NCBI GenBank assembly: GCA_027489065.1
Contig: JAIYAM010000060.1
Coordinates: 21,498 to 85,497, forward strand
DNA from: Erythrobacteraceae bacterium
GTDB taxonomy: Bacteria; Pseudomonadota; Alphaproteobacteria; Sphingomonadales; Sphingomonadaceae
DNA: 64,000 nt
Direction of reading: 5' to 3'
Shown here: piece by piece, positions 1 to 9,474 of the stretch
Position numbering within the stretch: the first letter of the stretch is position 1
Layout: each line of letters starts with the position of its first letter
Program-made: the position numbers and the translations under genes
The notes under the pieces: generated by a model
Database searches by the model: none
What the model saw: the letters and a program-made list of their open reading frames with translations, nothing else
What the model was told of the DNA's origin: nothing

Positions 1-73
1 CTTCATCTCGCTGACCGAGAACCTGATGATGGTGGGCATGGCGCTGTGGATGCTGTGGGGGACGTCCGTCTAG
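1..73 (+). CDS. C-terminal fragment of a membrane protein (partial, begins upstream)
   Basis: Frame 2: FISLTENLMMVGMALWMLWGTSV*; open at the 5' edge, hydrophobic tail. Confidence 0.5.
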   Translation, partial: FISLTENLMMVGMALWMLWGTSV

Positions 74-110
74 TTCGCCCCCCTGGCCAAGCGCCCGGCG
101 GTGGAGGCGA

Positions 111-512
111 TCAGCCGCCCGGGTTGGCCGCGCTCAGCCGGATGAACGGCGCGCGCAGGTCAGCCGGGCTAGCCGCCTCGAGCGCACCTGCCGCGACATC
201 CTCGGCCGACCAGAACAGCGACGGCGCCGTATCGTCGAGCATCGCCCAGTTGGGGAACAATCGCTCGCCCATGTCCTCGCTCAGCAGCAGTTCGACATTG
301 GCGTGGCGATCGTCCTCGCAGATGCGCGCATAGAGCGCATCGATCGCATCGGCGGGGCCTTCGATCAGTTGGAGATAGAGATCATGACGGCAAATCAGTG
401 CCCCGGTGATGCCCATCAGCGGATTGTTGCGCCGGGCGACCGACAGGATCCCCGCCAGCATGGAACGATCGAAGCCGAAAGGCTGCGAGCGATAGATGAT
501 GCGCTTTTCGAT
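111..512 (-). CDS. BLUF-domain blue-light sensor protein (start codon non-standard or uncertain)
   Basis: IEKRIIYRSQPFGFDRSMLAGILSVARRNNPLMGITGALICRHDLYLQLIEGPADAIDALYARI matches BLUF family pattern; start placed at an ATC preceded by GGGGAG. Confidence 0.75.
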   Translation of the reverse strand: MEKRIIYRSQPFGFDRSMLAGILSVARRNNPLMGITGALICRHDLYLQLIEGPADAIDALYARICEDDRHANVELLLSEDMGERLFPNWAMLDDTAPSLFWSAEDVAAGALEAASPADLRAPFIRLSAANPGG

Positions 513-613
513 TGGAGGCTCCCCGCGTGACGTGATGTGCGTGAAGCTACGCGAAAGCGGGCGCGGGGGATAGCGGCGTGTTTTGCGTTCGCTCCGCCTA
601 CGGTCGCCACATC

Positions 614-1240
614 TCAGGTCGCGAGGATCGCCGGTCCGATCAGCCCCATCCACAAGGCCATTCCCGCAACCCCGCCGACGAGCGCGGATGACAAACTGGC
701 GATCCGGCCGGCCGGCATCGGCCGCGTCATCGTCCAGAGCCAGTACGCCAGCAGGGCGCAGAACTGAATCGCCACCAGCCATACAGGCGAAAGGCCGAGA
801 GCGGTTGCGGCGTTGTATTCATCGAAGTTGGGCGCGCCCTGAAACGCGGTGCCATCGAACCACGCCTTGGCCACCCAGAACAGGTAGGTCCCGCCGACCA
901 GAAAACGGATGGGCGCGGTAATCGCCAAAGCGAACGCCCATAGCGAGCGAGGTCGGCTGGTCAGGCCCCATGCAGCGATTCCCATCAAGGCGATCGTCAC
1001 GAGCGGGCCCGCCGATGCCTGCAATGCCACGGCCGTATCTGCGGCCAATCCGATTTCCGGCCCACCCGACACGCTTCCGGGGTTCATCCGAACGGGAAAA
1101 CCCAGTCCGAGTCCGACACAAAAGTGGCCCAGTTCGTGGAGGATTATGGCCGAGGGAGCCAGCAGAGCGCCCCAGCCCGCCAGAGCAAGGAGATCCCGCC
1201 AAGCCGGGCGCCGCGCGCGGGCTGCATTGTCGGTATCCAA
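614..1240 (-). CDS. Putative membrane zinc metalloprotease-like protein (HExxH-type HELGH motif)
   Basis: SAIILHELGHFCVGLGLGFPV plus several TM segments; start (TTG at 1240) uncertain, longer ORF to 1384 possible. Confidence 0.5.
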   Translation of the reverse strand: MDTDNAARARRPAWRDLLALAGWGALLAPSAIILHELGHFCVGLGLGFPVRMNPGSVSGGPEIGLAADTAVALQASAGPLVTIALMGIAAWGLTSRPRSLWAFALAITAPIRFLVGGTYLFWVAKAWFDGTAFQGAPNFDEYNAATALGLSPVWLVAIQFCALLAYWLWTMTRPMPAGRIASLSSALVGGVAGMALWMGLIGPAILAT

Positions 1241-1337
1241 GTGCCATCCCCCTGGTCGGTGCCCATCCGGAGTATTACTGGCAGGCTGGGATTGCGCAAC
1301 GGCGACCTTCGGGCCGATCGGGGCGACTATGCGATGC

Positions 1338-1886
1338 TCACCTCGCCAGCGGACCTTCCGCGAAGTCCTTGCGCGTGATTGCATAGGTCAGGTGCGGGAT
1401 CACCTCGCCCCCTGCCATGATCCGCTCCTCGCGGCGGTCGGTCAGCCGGGCGCCGATCTTCTCCAGTGCGCGGCGCGAGCGGGTGTTGGTTTCGCCCACC
1501 AGAAAGCGCACTTCCGCGACGCTGGCCAAAGCATGGGCCAGCATCAGGCGCTTCATTTCGTGGTTGTATCGCCCGCCCCAGTGCGAGCGGGCAAGGAAGG
1601 TCCAGCCGATCTCGACCGAACCGCCGTTCTCCTCCTCGAGCCCCTGAAATCGAGACGATCCGATCACCCTGCCGGTTTCGGCGTCGATCGCCACCAGCGC
1701 GCCCTTGTTCGCCAGCGCGTCCTCGAAGAAGGCGCGGAACACCGGCTCGCGCCAGCGGTCATGCGCTGGGTGCTGCTCCCAGATCAGCGGATCTGATGCG
1801 ACTGCGAAGAGCGCGTCCCAGTCGTCCGGGCGGAGCGGGCGCAGGCGGACATGCTCGCCCTCCAGCACCGGCTGGCGGCCGAGCAT
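1338..1886 (-). CDS. GNAT family N-acetyltransferase (RimJ/RimL-like)
   Basis: LEGEHVRLRPLRPDDWDALFAVASDPLIWEQHP...NTRSRRALEKIGARL. Confidence 0.85.
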   Translation of the reverse strand: MLGRQPVLEGEHVRLRPLRPDDWDALFAVASDPLIWEQHPAHDRWREPVFRAFFEDALANKGALVAIDAETGRVIGSSRFQGLEEENGGSVEIGWTFLARSHWGGRYNHEMKRLMLAHALASVAEVRFLVGETNTRSRRALEKIGARLTDRREERIMAGGEVIPHLTYAITRKDFAEGPLAR

Positions 1887-1891
1887 TGCCG

Positions 1892-3082
1892 TTACTGCGC
1901 CACCGCCGCCAGCGCGGCGATGAACTTGGGCAGGTTCGAAGGGGTGAGCCCTGCGATGTTGATGCGGCCCGAGGCGGCCATGTAGATGCCGTGCTCCTCG
2001 CGAAGCGTGGCGACCTCCTCCTTGGTGATCGGCAGCATCGAGAACAGCCCGTTCTGCGTGCCCAGCGGGGTGAGGTCGACCCGCCCTGCCGTGCCCGCCG
2101 CCGCAAGGGCATCGCGCACCTCGCGCATCCGCGCGCGCATCGTATCGAGCTCGGCGAGCCACAGCCCGGTCAGTTCGGCATCGTTGAGCACGATCCGCAC
2201 CGCCGCGCCGCCGTGATCGGGCGGCATCGACCATGCCGCGCGGGCCAGCGCATTGGCGTTGGAGAAGGCGGTATCGAGGTCGCCCGGCTCCTTGGACATG
2301 ACGTAGAAGGCGCCGACGCGGTCGCGGTATTGGCCGAAGTTCTTGTCGCAGCTATGCGCGACGAAGGCTTCCGGCACGGCGGCGAGCACGGCGCGCATGC
2401 CGGCCGCGTCCTCCTCCATGCCGTGGCCCAGGCCCTGATAGGCGGAATCGATGATCGGGAAGGTGCCGCTTTTAGCGAAAGCTGCGGCGATCGCGGTCCA
2501 CTGGTCGGCGGTGTAATCAATGCCGGTCGGGTTGTGGCAGCAGGCGTGGAGCAGCACGGCCTCGTCCGGGCCCGCGCCGTTGATCGCGGCCAGCACCGCA
2601 TCGAGGTTCGCCGTGCCGTCGGGGTTGGCGTGTTCGAAGGGGGCAAGCTCCAACCCGAGATCGGCGAGGATCTGCGCGTGGTTCGGCCAGCTCGGCACGC
2701 CCATGTGGACGCGGCGGACGCCCGCCTTCTGGGCCATCGCAAGAGCGAGGCGGACGGCGCCCGTGCCGCCGGGGCTCTGCATGCCCTGAACGCGCCCGCC
2801 CATCGTGGGGTCACCCGCGCCGAAGATGTATGGCATCAGCGCGGTGACAAAGCCCATGTCGCCTTCCGGGCCGAGGTAGGACTTGCTCTCCTGCGTGTCG
2901 ACAAGGCGTTGCTCGGCCGCCTTGATCGCGGCGAACACCGGGGTCGCGCCGTCTTCGGTGCGGTAGACGCCCACGCCGAGGTCGATCTTCTCGGCGCGCG
3001 GGTCGGCAGCGTGGAGGCGGATCAGGGCGAGCAGCGCGTCGGGCGCCTGGGGGCTGAGTCGGTCAAGCATGGCCGAGCGCAA
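1892..3082 (-). CDS. Aromatic/aspartate aminotransferase (class I PLP)
   Basis: KIDLGVGVYRTEDG, CCHNPTGIDYTADQW, SCDKNFGQYRDRVGAFYV active-site Lys motif. Confidence 0.9.
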   Translation of the reverse strand: MRSAMLDRLSPQAPDALLALIRLHAADPRAEKIDLGVGVYRTEDGATPVFAAIKAAEQRLVDTQESKSYLGPEGDMGFVTALMPYIFGAGDPTMGGRVQGMQSPGGTGAVRLALAMAQKAGVRRVHMGVPSWPNHAQILADLGLELAPFEHANPDGTANLDAVLAAINGAGPDEAVLLHACCHNPTGIDYTADQWTAIAAAFAKSGTFPIIDSAYQGLGHGMEEDAAGMRAVLAAVPEAFVAHSCDKNFGQYRDRVGAFYVMSKEPGDLDTAFSNANALARAAWSMPPDHGGAAVRIVLNDAELTGLWLAELDTMRARMREVRDALAAAGTAGRVDLTPLGTQNGLFSMLPITKEEVATLREEHGIYMAASGRINIAGLTPSNLPKFIAALAAVAQ

Positions 3083-3141
3083 TGCCGCCCCGCCCCGTTC
3101 GCCGCAACAGCGATTTCGCTTGGTTGCTCAGAAAGGCGTGC

Positions 3142-3927
3142 TCAGAACGGCACCCACTTCTGTTCCTTGGAGAACTTCATGTAGCCCGCATTGATCCCGA
3201 GCCGCAGCCCTGCGCCGACCCGGATCGGGATCAGCACCACGTCGCCGCGGCGCAGGTAGCTCGCGGTCAGCCCGCCGACGAAATAGGCCTGCCCCTCGCC
3301 CGAGGGGAAGCGGTTGAAGAGGGTCTCGGTATCGTAGAGGTTGTAAACCAGCACGAAGGTGTTGCCGGCATTGGCCCCGGCATCGAACCCGATCGACGGC
3401 CCGGTCCAGTAGACCTTCTGTTCGCCTTCGACCTTGTGGTGGAGCGTCCCCGAGCCATAGCGCGCGCCGACGATGAACGCCCCGCCCGCTTCGCGCCCGA
3501 CGATGTAGCCGTTGGGGCGGCCCTGCTTCTTGAGCAGGTCCTCGATCAGCTTGGCGAGGCCTTCTGCACCCTTGCCGAACACGCCTTCGGCCGCACCGAT
3601 GAGGTCGTCCTCGCCATAGGTTTCGGAGGTCGCGGCGGGCACGGCGTCGGGCAGGGGTGCGGCAGCCGTGGCGGGCGCGGCGTACTCGCTCCAATTGCCG
3701 GTCGGGTCGGCGGGGGCCGGTGTCGCGGGGGCAGTGGAGGGGGCGCTCGTCTGCGGCTGGGCAAGGTCGGCGTCGATCCCCTGATCGCTCATGGCGGCAT
3801 CGGGATCGACTTTCTGAAGATCCTGCGCCGCGACAGGCGCAGTCAGGGCGAGCGCCGCGAAGGCGCCCAGCATAAGACCCGCGAACTTGCGTCCGAGATC
3901 AGGGAAACGGGCGGTCATCACGTTCAT
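3142..3927 (-). CDS. DUF1134-type secreted protein
   Basis: Signal peptide, Ala/Pro-rich linker, then GRPNGYIVGREAGGAFIVGARYGSGTLHHK...; DUF1134-like pattern. Confidence 0.65.
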   Translation of the reverse strand: MNVMTARFPDLGRKFAGLMLGAFAALALTAPVAAQDLQKVDPDAAMSDQGIDADLAQPQTSAPSTAPATPAPADPTGNWSEYAAPATAAAPLPDAVPAATSETYGEDDLIGAAEGVFGKGAEGLAKLIEDLLKKQGRPNGYIVGREAGGAFIVGARYGSGTLHHKVEGEQKVYWTGPSIGFDAGANAGNTFVLVYNLYDTETLFNRFPSGEGQAYFVGGLTASYLRRGDVVLIPIRVGAGLRLGINAGYMKFSKEQKWVPF

Positions 3928-4194
3928 TATGCGGCCTCTCGCAAGCTCGGTCAGCCCCGGTTCTTTGCGCATCGCAGGAGAATCCTTGTCTCTGGCCCAT
4001 GCAACCGCTCGTCGCCGGACCGAATCGGATTTGCGACGAACCGTGCCCTCCTGCCGGGGCGAGGCTGAACGCCCGCCGAACCGCGCGCCGCTCCGAGGTG
4101 CTGCGCGAGGGGCCGCGGCTTTTTTGTCCGAGCCACCTTGCCGCTGACGCAATGCCCGACTATAGCGCCGCCCTCGCAGCCAAGCGTTGTGCCC

Positions 4195-4285
4195 GGAGAC
4201 GTGGGTGAGTGGCTGAAACCAGTTCCCTGCTAAGGAACCGTACTCTATCAGGGTACCGAGGGTTCGAATCCCTCCGTCTCCGCCA
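4195..4285 (+). tRNA. tRNA-Ser (anticodon GCT, class II with long variable arm, CCA encoded)
   Basis: GGAGACG...CGTCTCC acceptor pairing, CCCTGCTAAGG anticodon loop, GGTTCGAATCC T-arm, GCCA end. Confidence 0.95.
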
Positions 4286-4380
4286 CCTTTGCCCGAAATC
4301 GAAGCAGCATGTGCTGTGTCCCAGGCGCGCTGCGTCGATCGCTCGTGAGCGCCCGCACGGGCGCGCAAGGCATGCTCAGG

Positions 4381-5547
4381 CTAGTCGCGCAGCAACCCTG
4401 GCACAGCCAGAGCTTCCGCAAGGCCCGAGAGCGCGGCCGCAAGCGTCGCGCGTTCCTTGGCGAAACAGAAGCGCACCAGATGTGTCTCCGGCGCACCCGC
4501 GTAGAAGGCCGAGACCGGGATAGCGGCGACGCGCGCGTGATCGATGATCAATTCGCAGAACTGCGTGTCGGGGATCGTGATGCCGGAGGCCCGAAGGTCG
4601 ACCGTGACGAAGTAGGTCGCCGCGCTGGGCAGCACCGCGAGGCCGATTGCCGCGAGCCCCTCGGTGAGAAAATCCCGCGACGACTGGTGTTCGCGGCAGG
4701 CGGTGGCGATCCACGCGTCCTGGCTGTCCAGCCCCTCGGCAATCGCCCATTGCAGGTTCGGCGGGGTGGTGAAGGTGAGGAACTGGTGCGCCTTGGCGAG
4801 CACCCGCGCGAGCGGCGAGGCGGCGCACATCCAGCCGACCTTCCAACCCGTCAGCCCGAAGATCTTGCCCGCAGAGCCGATCTTGACGGTGCGCTCCTCC
4901 ATCCCGGGGAAGCTCATCAGCGAGCGGTGCGCCGCGCCGTCATAGACCAGCGCCTCCCAGACCTCGTCGCAGATCGCGATGATGTCGTGTGCAATGCAGA
5001 CCTCGGCGAGAAAGGCGAGGTCAGCTTCGGCGGCGCGCGTGCCCAGCGGGTTGAGGGGATCGTTGACAACGCACAGGCGCGTGCGCGGACCGATGCTGGC
5101 GGCCAGCTGCGCCCGGTCGATCCGTCCCGAGGGAAGGGTCAGGCGCACGGGCCGCGGCGTGCCTCCGGCCCGCAGCACGAGCGGAAGATAGGCGTCATAG
5201 AGCGGCTCGAACAGCAGCACCTCGTCGCCAGGGGCGATCAGCGCGAGCAGGCTCGCCGCCAACGCCTCGGTCGCGCCGGAGGTGACGACGATCCCGTCCG
5301 GGTCGAGCGCGAGGCCCTGCTGCCGTCCGTACCAGCGTGCGACCGCCGCGCGCAGCTCGGGCAGGCCGCCAGAGGGCGGATACTGGTTGGAACGCTCGTG
5401 CAGCGCCGCAGCGGCTGCGGCGATGACGGTTTCGTTGCGCGGCCCGTCGGGAAAACCCTGTCCCAGGTTGACCGCACCGGTCGCCCGGGCACGCGCGGAC
5501 GTCGCCTCGAAGATGGTGGTGGGCATGTCGCGGAAGATCGGGTTCAT
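4381..5547 (-). CDS. Class I/II aminotransferase (methionine/kynurenine aminotransferase-like)
   Basis: NLGQGFPDGP, GATEALAASLLALI, AICDEVWEALVYDG, KIGSAGKIFGLTGWKVGW. Confidence 0.85.
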   Translation of the reverse strand: MNPIFRDMPTTIFEATSARARATGAVNLGQGFPDGPRNETVIAAAAAALHERSNQYPPSGGLPELRAAVARWYGRQQGLALDPDGIVVTSGATEALAASLLALIAPGDEVLLFEPLYDAYLPLVLRAGGTPRPVRLTLPSGRIDRAQLAASIGPRTRLCVVNDPLNPLGTRAAEADLAFLAEVCIAHDIIAICDEVWEALVYDGAAHRSLMSFPGMEERTVKIGSAGKIFGLTGWKVGWMCAASPLARVLAKAHQFLTFTTPPNLQWAIAEGLDSQDAWIATACREHQSSRDFLTEGLAAIGLAVLPSAATYFVTVDLRASGITIPDTQFCELIIDHARVAAIPVSAFYAGAPETHLVRFCFAKERATLAAALSGLAEALAVPGLLRD

Positions 5548-5623
5548 GGGCCGGGGCTTTCTCCTGACAGGCTGGATACCATGCAACGCGCAAGCCTGCG
5601 TACGCCCGCTGCCGGTCCCGGTA

Positions 5624-7645
5624 TCATAGATCGACACGCAGCTCGGCGAGCATGCGCCGGCTGGTGGAATACTGGAACGCCCCGTTGGAGCCGACCTGCC
5701 AGCCGTAATCGTTGAACAGGTTGGCGAGCTGGACGCGCAGCAGTGCGCGGGTCGAGCTGACCGAGAAGCGGTATCGCAGGCCGATGTCGAGCGTCTCACG
5801 CGGCGGCGCGGACAGGCTGTTGGGCACATTGCCGACCCGCGCCGAGAAGCTCTCGGCGGTGACGTCGAAGGACAATGGGCTCGTGCCCTGCGCCAGTCGC
5901 CAGTCGAGCGTGGCGATCGAGCGCCGGCGGATCGAACCCACCGGACGCGCGCCGATCGCGCCTTCGTCGACGAGCACCCCGCTGATTTTCGGATCGAGCA
6001 GCGCCGTGCCGAGCACCACGGTCACGCCCGGGCGCAGCGCCCCGGTCAGCGAGATCTCGGCGCCCTTGCTCGCCGAGGCGCCGAGATCCCGGTACAGCAG
6101 GTCGTTGTCGAGGTTGTAGTAGGGCTTGCGGATCCGGAACACGCCGGCGACGAGGCTGAGGTTGCCGGCAAGACCGTAACGCAGGCCGAAATCGACCTGG
6201 CTCGTCCTGATCGCGGGGGGAATCGTGCCACGGTTGCTGGCGTTCTGGGGCGCGGCGGCCACTTCCTCGAAGCCGCGCACATATCCGCCGTAAACCGACA
6301 ATCTCGGGTTGATCGTGTAATTGCCGGTGACGCTCCCGGTCACCGGCTGGCTGCGCGTCGCGGTGATCAGCCCGGCGCTGACGAAGTCGATCGTCTTCCT
6401 GTAGCGCGAACCGGAGATAGCCGCATCGAGCAGGAAGCGCCCGGGCCGCGTCAGCGTGTAGGCAAAGCCGAGCGTGGCCTGCGAGGAGGTGTCGGTGTCA
6501 TCGACACCGAGTGCGATCGCGGGCCTGGGCCGCTCGTCGGCGAAGGCCAGCGTGCTCGGACCCAGCGCAATGCGCTGCACCCCGCCGAACCGCCGGTCGC
6601 CGCTGCGCCCGCGCAGGCTGAGCGTCAGCCGATGCACAAGCGGCCCGTGGTCGAAGGCCCGCGCGACGCGGATCTCTCCGGAGAGCGTGCGATCGCGGTT
6701 GTTGCCATCGACCACCATCACCCGGTTGGCCACTGTGCCGTCGGGACGCAGGCCCGCAAAGAGGTCGGTGAAATTGGCGTCCACCCGCCGCTCGGCGCGG
6801 AACAGCCCGGCATCGATCTGCCAGTCGCGGAGCGGCAGGTGGGCGAGACCGCCATAGACCACTTGCGAATTGTCGCGCTGGGCCCAGCTCTGCCCGATCG
6901 TCTCGCGGCGCTTGATCCGCGGGGGCAGGTAGTCGCCGCCCGGGAAGATCGAGGGCGCGGCCTCGTCGTCATAGGTCCGGGTGCGGCCCCAGAAGCCAAC
7001 CACGCTGGCCCCCGCGTACGGCTCCCAGGCGAGCCCGCCCGAGGCGACCCACGATCTGAAATCGCCCCCCTCGTGCCGGTTCTGGCTGCGCACCGTCCCG
7101 CCCAGGTAGGTCCTGAGGCCCGGTGCCACTTCGAAGTTGCTGTCGACACTCGCGACAAGCGACCCGAATTGCCCCCGCTCAAGCAGGACCGTGAACTGAT
7201 CGGCATCGGCTGATGCGGAAAGGTCGAAATCGACAATCCCTGTCGGAGCGGGAAAGGGATAGCCCTGCGCGGCGATCCCCACGCGCACCCTGCTGCCGCG
7301 GATCAGACGATTGGGCAGGCGATCGACGGGTGCGAAGTACAGCCCCTCGATCCGTGCATTGCCCGCATCGACCGGGGAGAACCCCCGCACGTCCTCGTTG
7401 GAGTAAAGGCCGATCCGCTCGTTTCCGACCGACTGGCCGAAGGCATCATTGGCTTTGGTGACGACGTTGTCATCGACCTGCTGGGCGAGCGCCGTCCCGG
7501 GAAGCGTGGCCAGAAGGCCTGCCAAGCCGAGGACTTCCCGCCACCGAACACCGCTCATGGTTCCGATCATCCGCCTGTTCATGCCGAACTCGGCATCCAG
7601 GGGGGCTTGCCGGGTTCGGGATAGGAAGGCGCTCTTGGCGAACAA
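5624..7645 (-). CDS. TonB-dependent receptor-like outer-membrane protein
   Basis: Signal peptide, plug-like EDVRGFSPVDAGNARIEGLYF, many alternating beta-strand segments; start may be one of several downstream Met. Confidence 0.75.
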   Translation of the reverse strand: MFAKSAFLSRTRQAPLDAEFGMNRRMIGTMSGVRWREVLGLAGLLATLPGTALAQQVDDNVVTKANDAFGQSVGNERIGLYSNEDVRGFSPVDAGNARIEGLYFAPVDRLPNRLIRGSRVRVGIAAQGYPFPAPTGIVDFDLSASADADQFTVLLERGQFGSLVASVDSNFEVAPGLRTYLGGTVRSQNRHEGGDFRSWVASGGLAWEPYAGASVVGFWGRTRTYDDEAAPSIFPGGDYLPPRIKRRETIGQSWAQRDNSQVVYGGLAHLPLRDWQIDAGLFRAERRVDANFTDLFAGLRPDGTVANRVMVVDGNNRDRTLSGEIRVARAFDHGPLVHRLTLSLRGRSGDRRFGGVQRIALGPSTLAFADERPRPAIALGVDDTDTSSQATLGFAYTLTRPGRFLLDAAISGSRYRKTIDFVSAGLITATRSQPVTGSVTGNYTINPRLSVYGGYVRGFEEVAAAPQNASNRGTIPPAIRTSQVDFGLRYGLAGNLSLVAGVFRIRKPYYNLDNDLLYRDLGASASKGAEISLTGALRPGVTVVLGTALLDPKISGVLVDEGAIGARPVGSIRRRSIATLDWRLAQGTSPLSFDVTAESFSARVGNVPNSLSAPPRETLDIGLRYRFSVSSTRALLRVQLANLFNDYGWQVGSNGAFQYSTSRRMLAELRVDL

Positions 7646-7846
7646 ACGATCCTGTTGCCACTAGTATCTTCCGCGATGGCGTAACGGCGAATGGTCGGAA
7701 AGCCGACTAGCCTCCAGCCTCGTCGCATCGCTGGGGCGGCTCGGGGTGCGTGCGTCCCCGCGCCCCGCTCCGCCTGTCCTATGTGAATGCCGCTCCCAAG
7801 GCCCCTCGCCAGCTTCCTGCCTGCCCATGCACAGGAGGACATTCCC

Positions 7847-8212
7847 ATGGCCGAATCCATCAACACCGACGAAACCCGCGAACTGATCGCCTCGAGCAAG
7901 GTCGAGGGCACCGCGGTCTACGATCCCGAAGGCGAACGCCTCGGGACCATCACCAACTTCATGGTCGACAAGCGTTCGGGCAAGGCGGAGTACGCCGTTC
8001 TGCAGTTCGGCGGGTTCCTCGGGGTCGGGGCCGATTACTACCCGGTGCCCTGGCAGATGCTCAGCTACAGCACCGATCACGGCGGCTATGTGGTCGATCT
8101 CGACAAGGACATGCTCGAAGACGCGCCGCGCTACGGCAATGACGATGCGGCGCCGCAATACGACGCCGACTACGACCGCGCGGTCTACACCTATTACGGT
8201 GTGACCTACTAA
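7847..8212 (+). CDS. PRC-barrel domain protein
   Basis: GTAVYDPEGERLGTITNFMVDKRSGKAEYAVLQFGGFLGVGADYYPVPW; SD AGGAGG upstream. Confidence 0.85.
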   Translation: MAESINTDETRELIASSKVEGTAVYDPEGERLGTITNFMVDKRSGKAEYAVLQFGGFLGVGADYYPVPWQMLSYSTDHGGYVVDLDKDMLEDAPRYGNDDAAPQYDADYDRAVYTYYGVTY

Positions 8213-8224
8213 GACAGCTTGCGG

Positions 8225-8256
8225 CGGCCCCGCTCCTGTTTGCCGGAGCGGGGCCG
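8225..8256 (+). terminator. Strong GC hairpin after the PRC-barrel gene
   Basis: CGGCCCCGCTCC-tgtttgcc-GGAGCGGGGCCG perfect 12-bp stem. Confidence 0.7.
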
Positions 8257-8275
8257 TCACATTTTCCACAAAGCC

Positions 8276-8578
8276 TCAGGTCGTCGGGTCGAGCACCTCG
8301 GCGACCTTTTCCGTCTTGGGCTTGGGCAGGGCAATCATCGCGAAGATGAACAGCGCGAAGGCGAGGCAGATCGCGTTGGGGATGATCAGCGTCCATTCGC
8401 CCTTGAGCAGCCCGAAGGTCGTCCACGAGGCAAAGCTGAGGCAGGTCAGCGCAAACATCGCGAGCGACAACCCCTTGGTCGAACGCTCGCGGATGATCTT
8501 CCAGGCCTGCGGCGTGAAGCTCGCTACGGAGGCGCAAGCGCCTACGGTGCCGACGATGGTGGTCCAGTCGAAGCTCAT
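8276..8578 (-). CDS. SemiSWEET / PQ-loop small transporter
   Basis: VGTVGACASVASFTPQAWKIIRERSTKGLSLAMFALTCLSFASWTTFGLLKGEWTLIIPNAICL. Confidence 0.8.
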   Translation of the reverse strand: MSFDWTTIVGTVGACASVASFTPQAWKIIRERSTKGLSLAMFALTCLSFASWTTFGLLKGEWTLIIPNAICLAFALFIFAMIALPKPKTEKVAEVLDPTT

Positions 8579-8582
8579 GGCC

Positions 8583-9440
8583 TCAGCTGCCCACGATGGT
8601 GCCGCCATTGGGGTGCAGGACCTGCCCGCTCATGTAGCTTGAGTCCTCGCAGGCGAGGAACAGGAAGCTGGGCGCGACTTCGTTGGGCTGACCGGGGCGG
8701 CCCATGGGCACGTTCTGGCCGAAGGTTTCGAGCTTTTCCTCGCTCGCTCCGCCGAAGGGATTGAGCGGAGTCCAGATCGGCCCCGGGGCGACGCCGTTCA
8801 CGCGAATGCCCTTTTCGGCGAGATTCTGCGACAGCGAGTGGGTGAAGGCGGTGATCGCACCCTTGGTGGCCGAATAGTCGAGCAGCTCATCGGCGCCCTT
8901 ATACATCGTCACCGAGGTGCAGTTGATGATCGCCGCGCCGCGTCCGAGATAGGGCATCGCCGCCTGCACCATATAGAACATGCCGAACACGTTGGTCTGG
9001 AAGGTGCGCTTGAGCTGCTTCTTGCTGATCTCGGTCACCTCCTTGTCGGGGTGCTGCTCGCCAGCATTGTTCACGAGGATGTCGATCTGGCCGAACTTGC
9101 GGATCGCAAGGTCGATGATCTCGCGGCAGTGGTCGCGGTCGCCGATGTCGCCGGCGATGGTGACGGCCCGCCCGCCCTCGTCCTCGACCAGCTCGGCGGT
9201 GCGCAAGGCGTCCTCTTCCTCCTCGAGGTGCGAAATGACGACGTTGGCGCCTTCGCGGGCGAACAGCACCGCAACCGCGCGGCCGATGCCGCTATCGCCG
9301 CCGGTGACGATCGCCACCTTGCGATCGAGCCGCCCCGAACCGGGGTAGCGCGGCTCCCAATCGGGCTTGGGGTCGAGATTGGCTTCGAGGCCGGGCAGGT
9401 CGTCTTCTTGGACCTTAGAGACGATCTTGGAGTCGGACAT
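8583..9440 (-). CDS. SDR family oxidoreductase (stress-protein/glucose-dehydrogenase type)
   Basis: VAIVTGGDSGIGRAVAVLFAREGANV, NNAGEQHPDKEV, YSATKGAITAFTHSL. Confidence 0.9.
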   Translation of the reverse strand: MSDSKIVSKVQEDDLPGLEANLDPKPDWEPRYPGSGRLDRKVAIVTGGDSGIGRAVAVLFAREGANVVISHLEEEEDALRTAELVEDEGGRAVTIAGDIGDRDHCREIIDLAIRKFGQIDILVNNAGEQHPDKEVTEISKKQLKRTFQTNVFGMFYMVQAAMPYLGRGAAIINCTSVTMYKGADELLDYSATKGAITAFTHSLSQNLAEKGIRVNGVAPGPIWTPLNPFGGASEEKLETFGQNVPMGRPGQPNEVAPSFLFLACEDSSYMSGQVLHPNGGTIVGS

Positions 9441-9474
9441 TGGGGCGTTCCTTCTTGGCAGGTGGTGGAGAGGG

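Noticed and set aside
4195-4285. tRNA-Ser as a mobile-element attachment site
   Set aside because: No integrase, direct repeat of the tRNA 3' end, or foreign gene block nearby.
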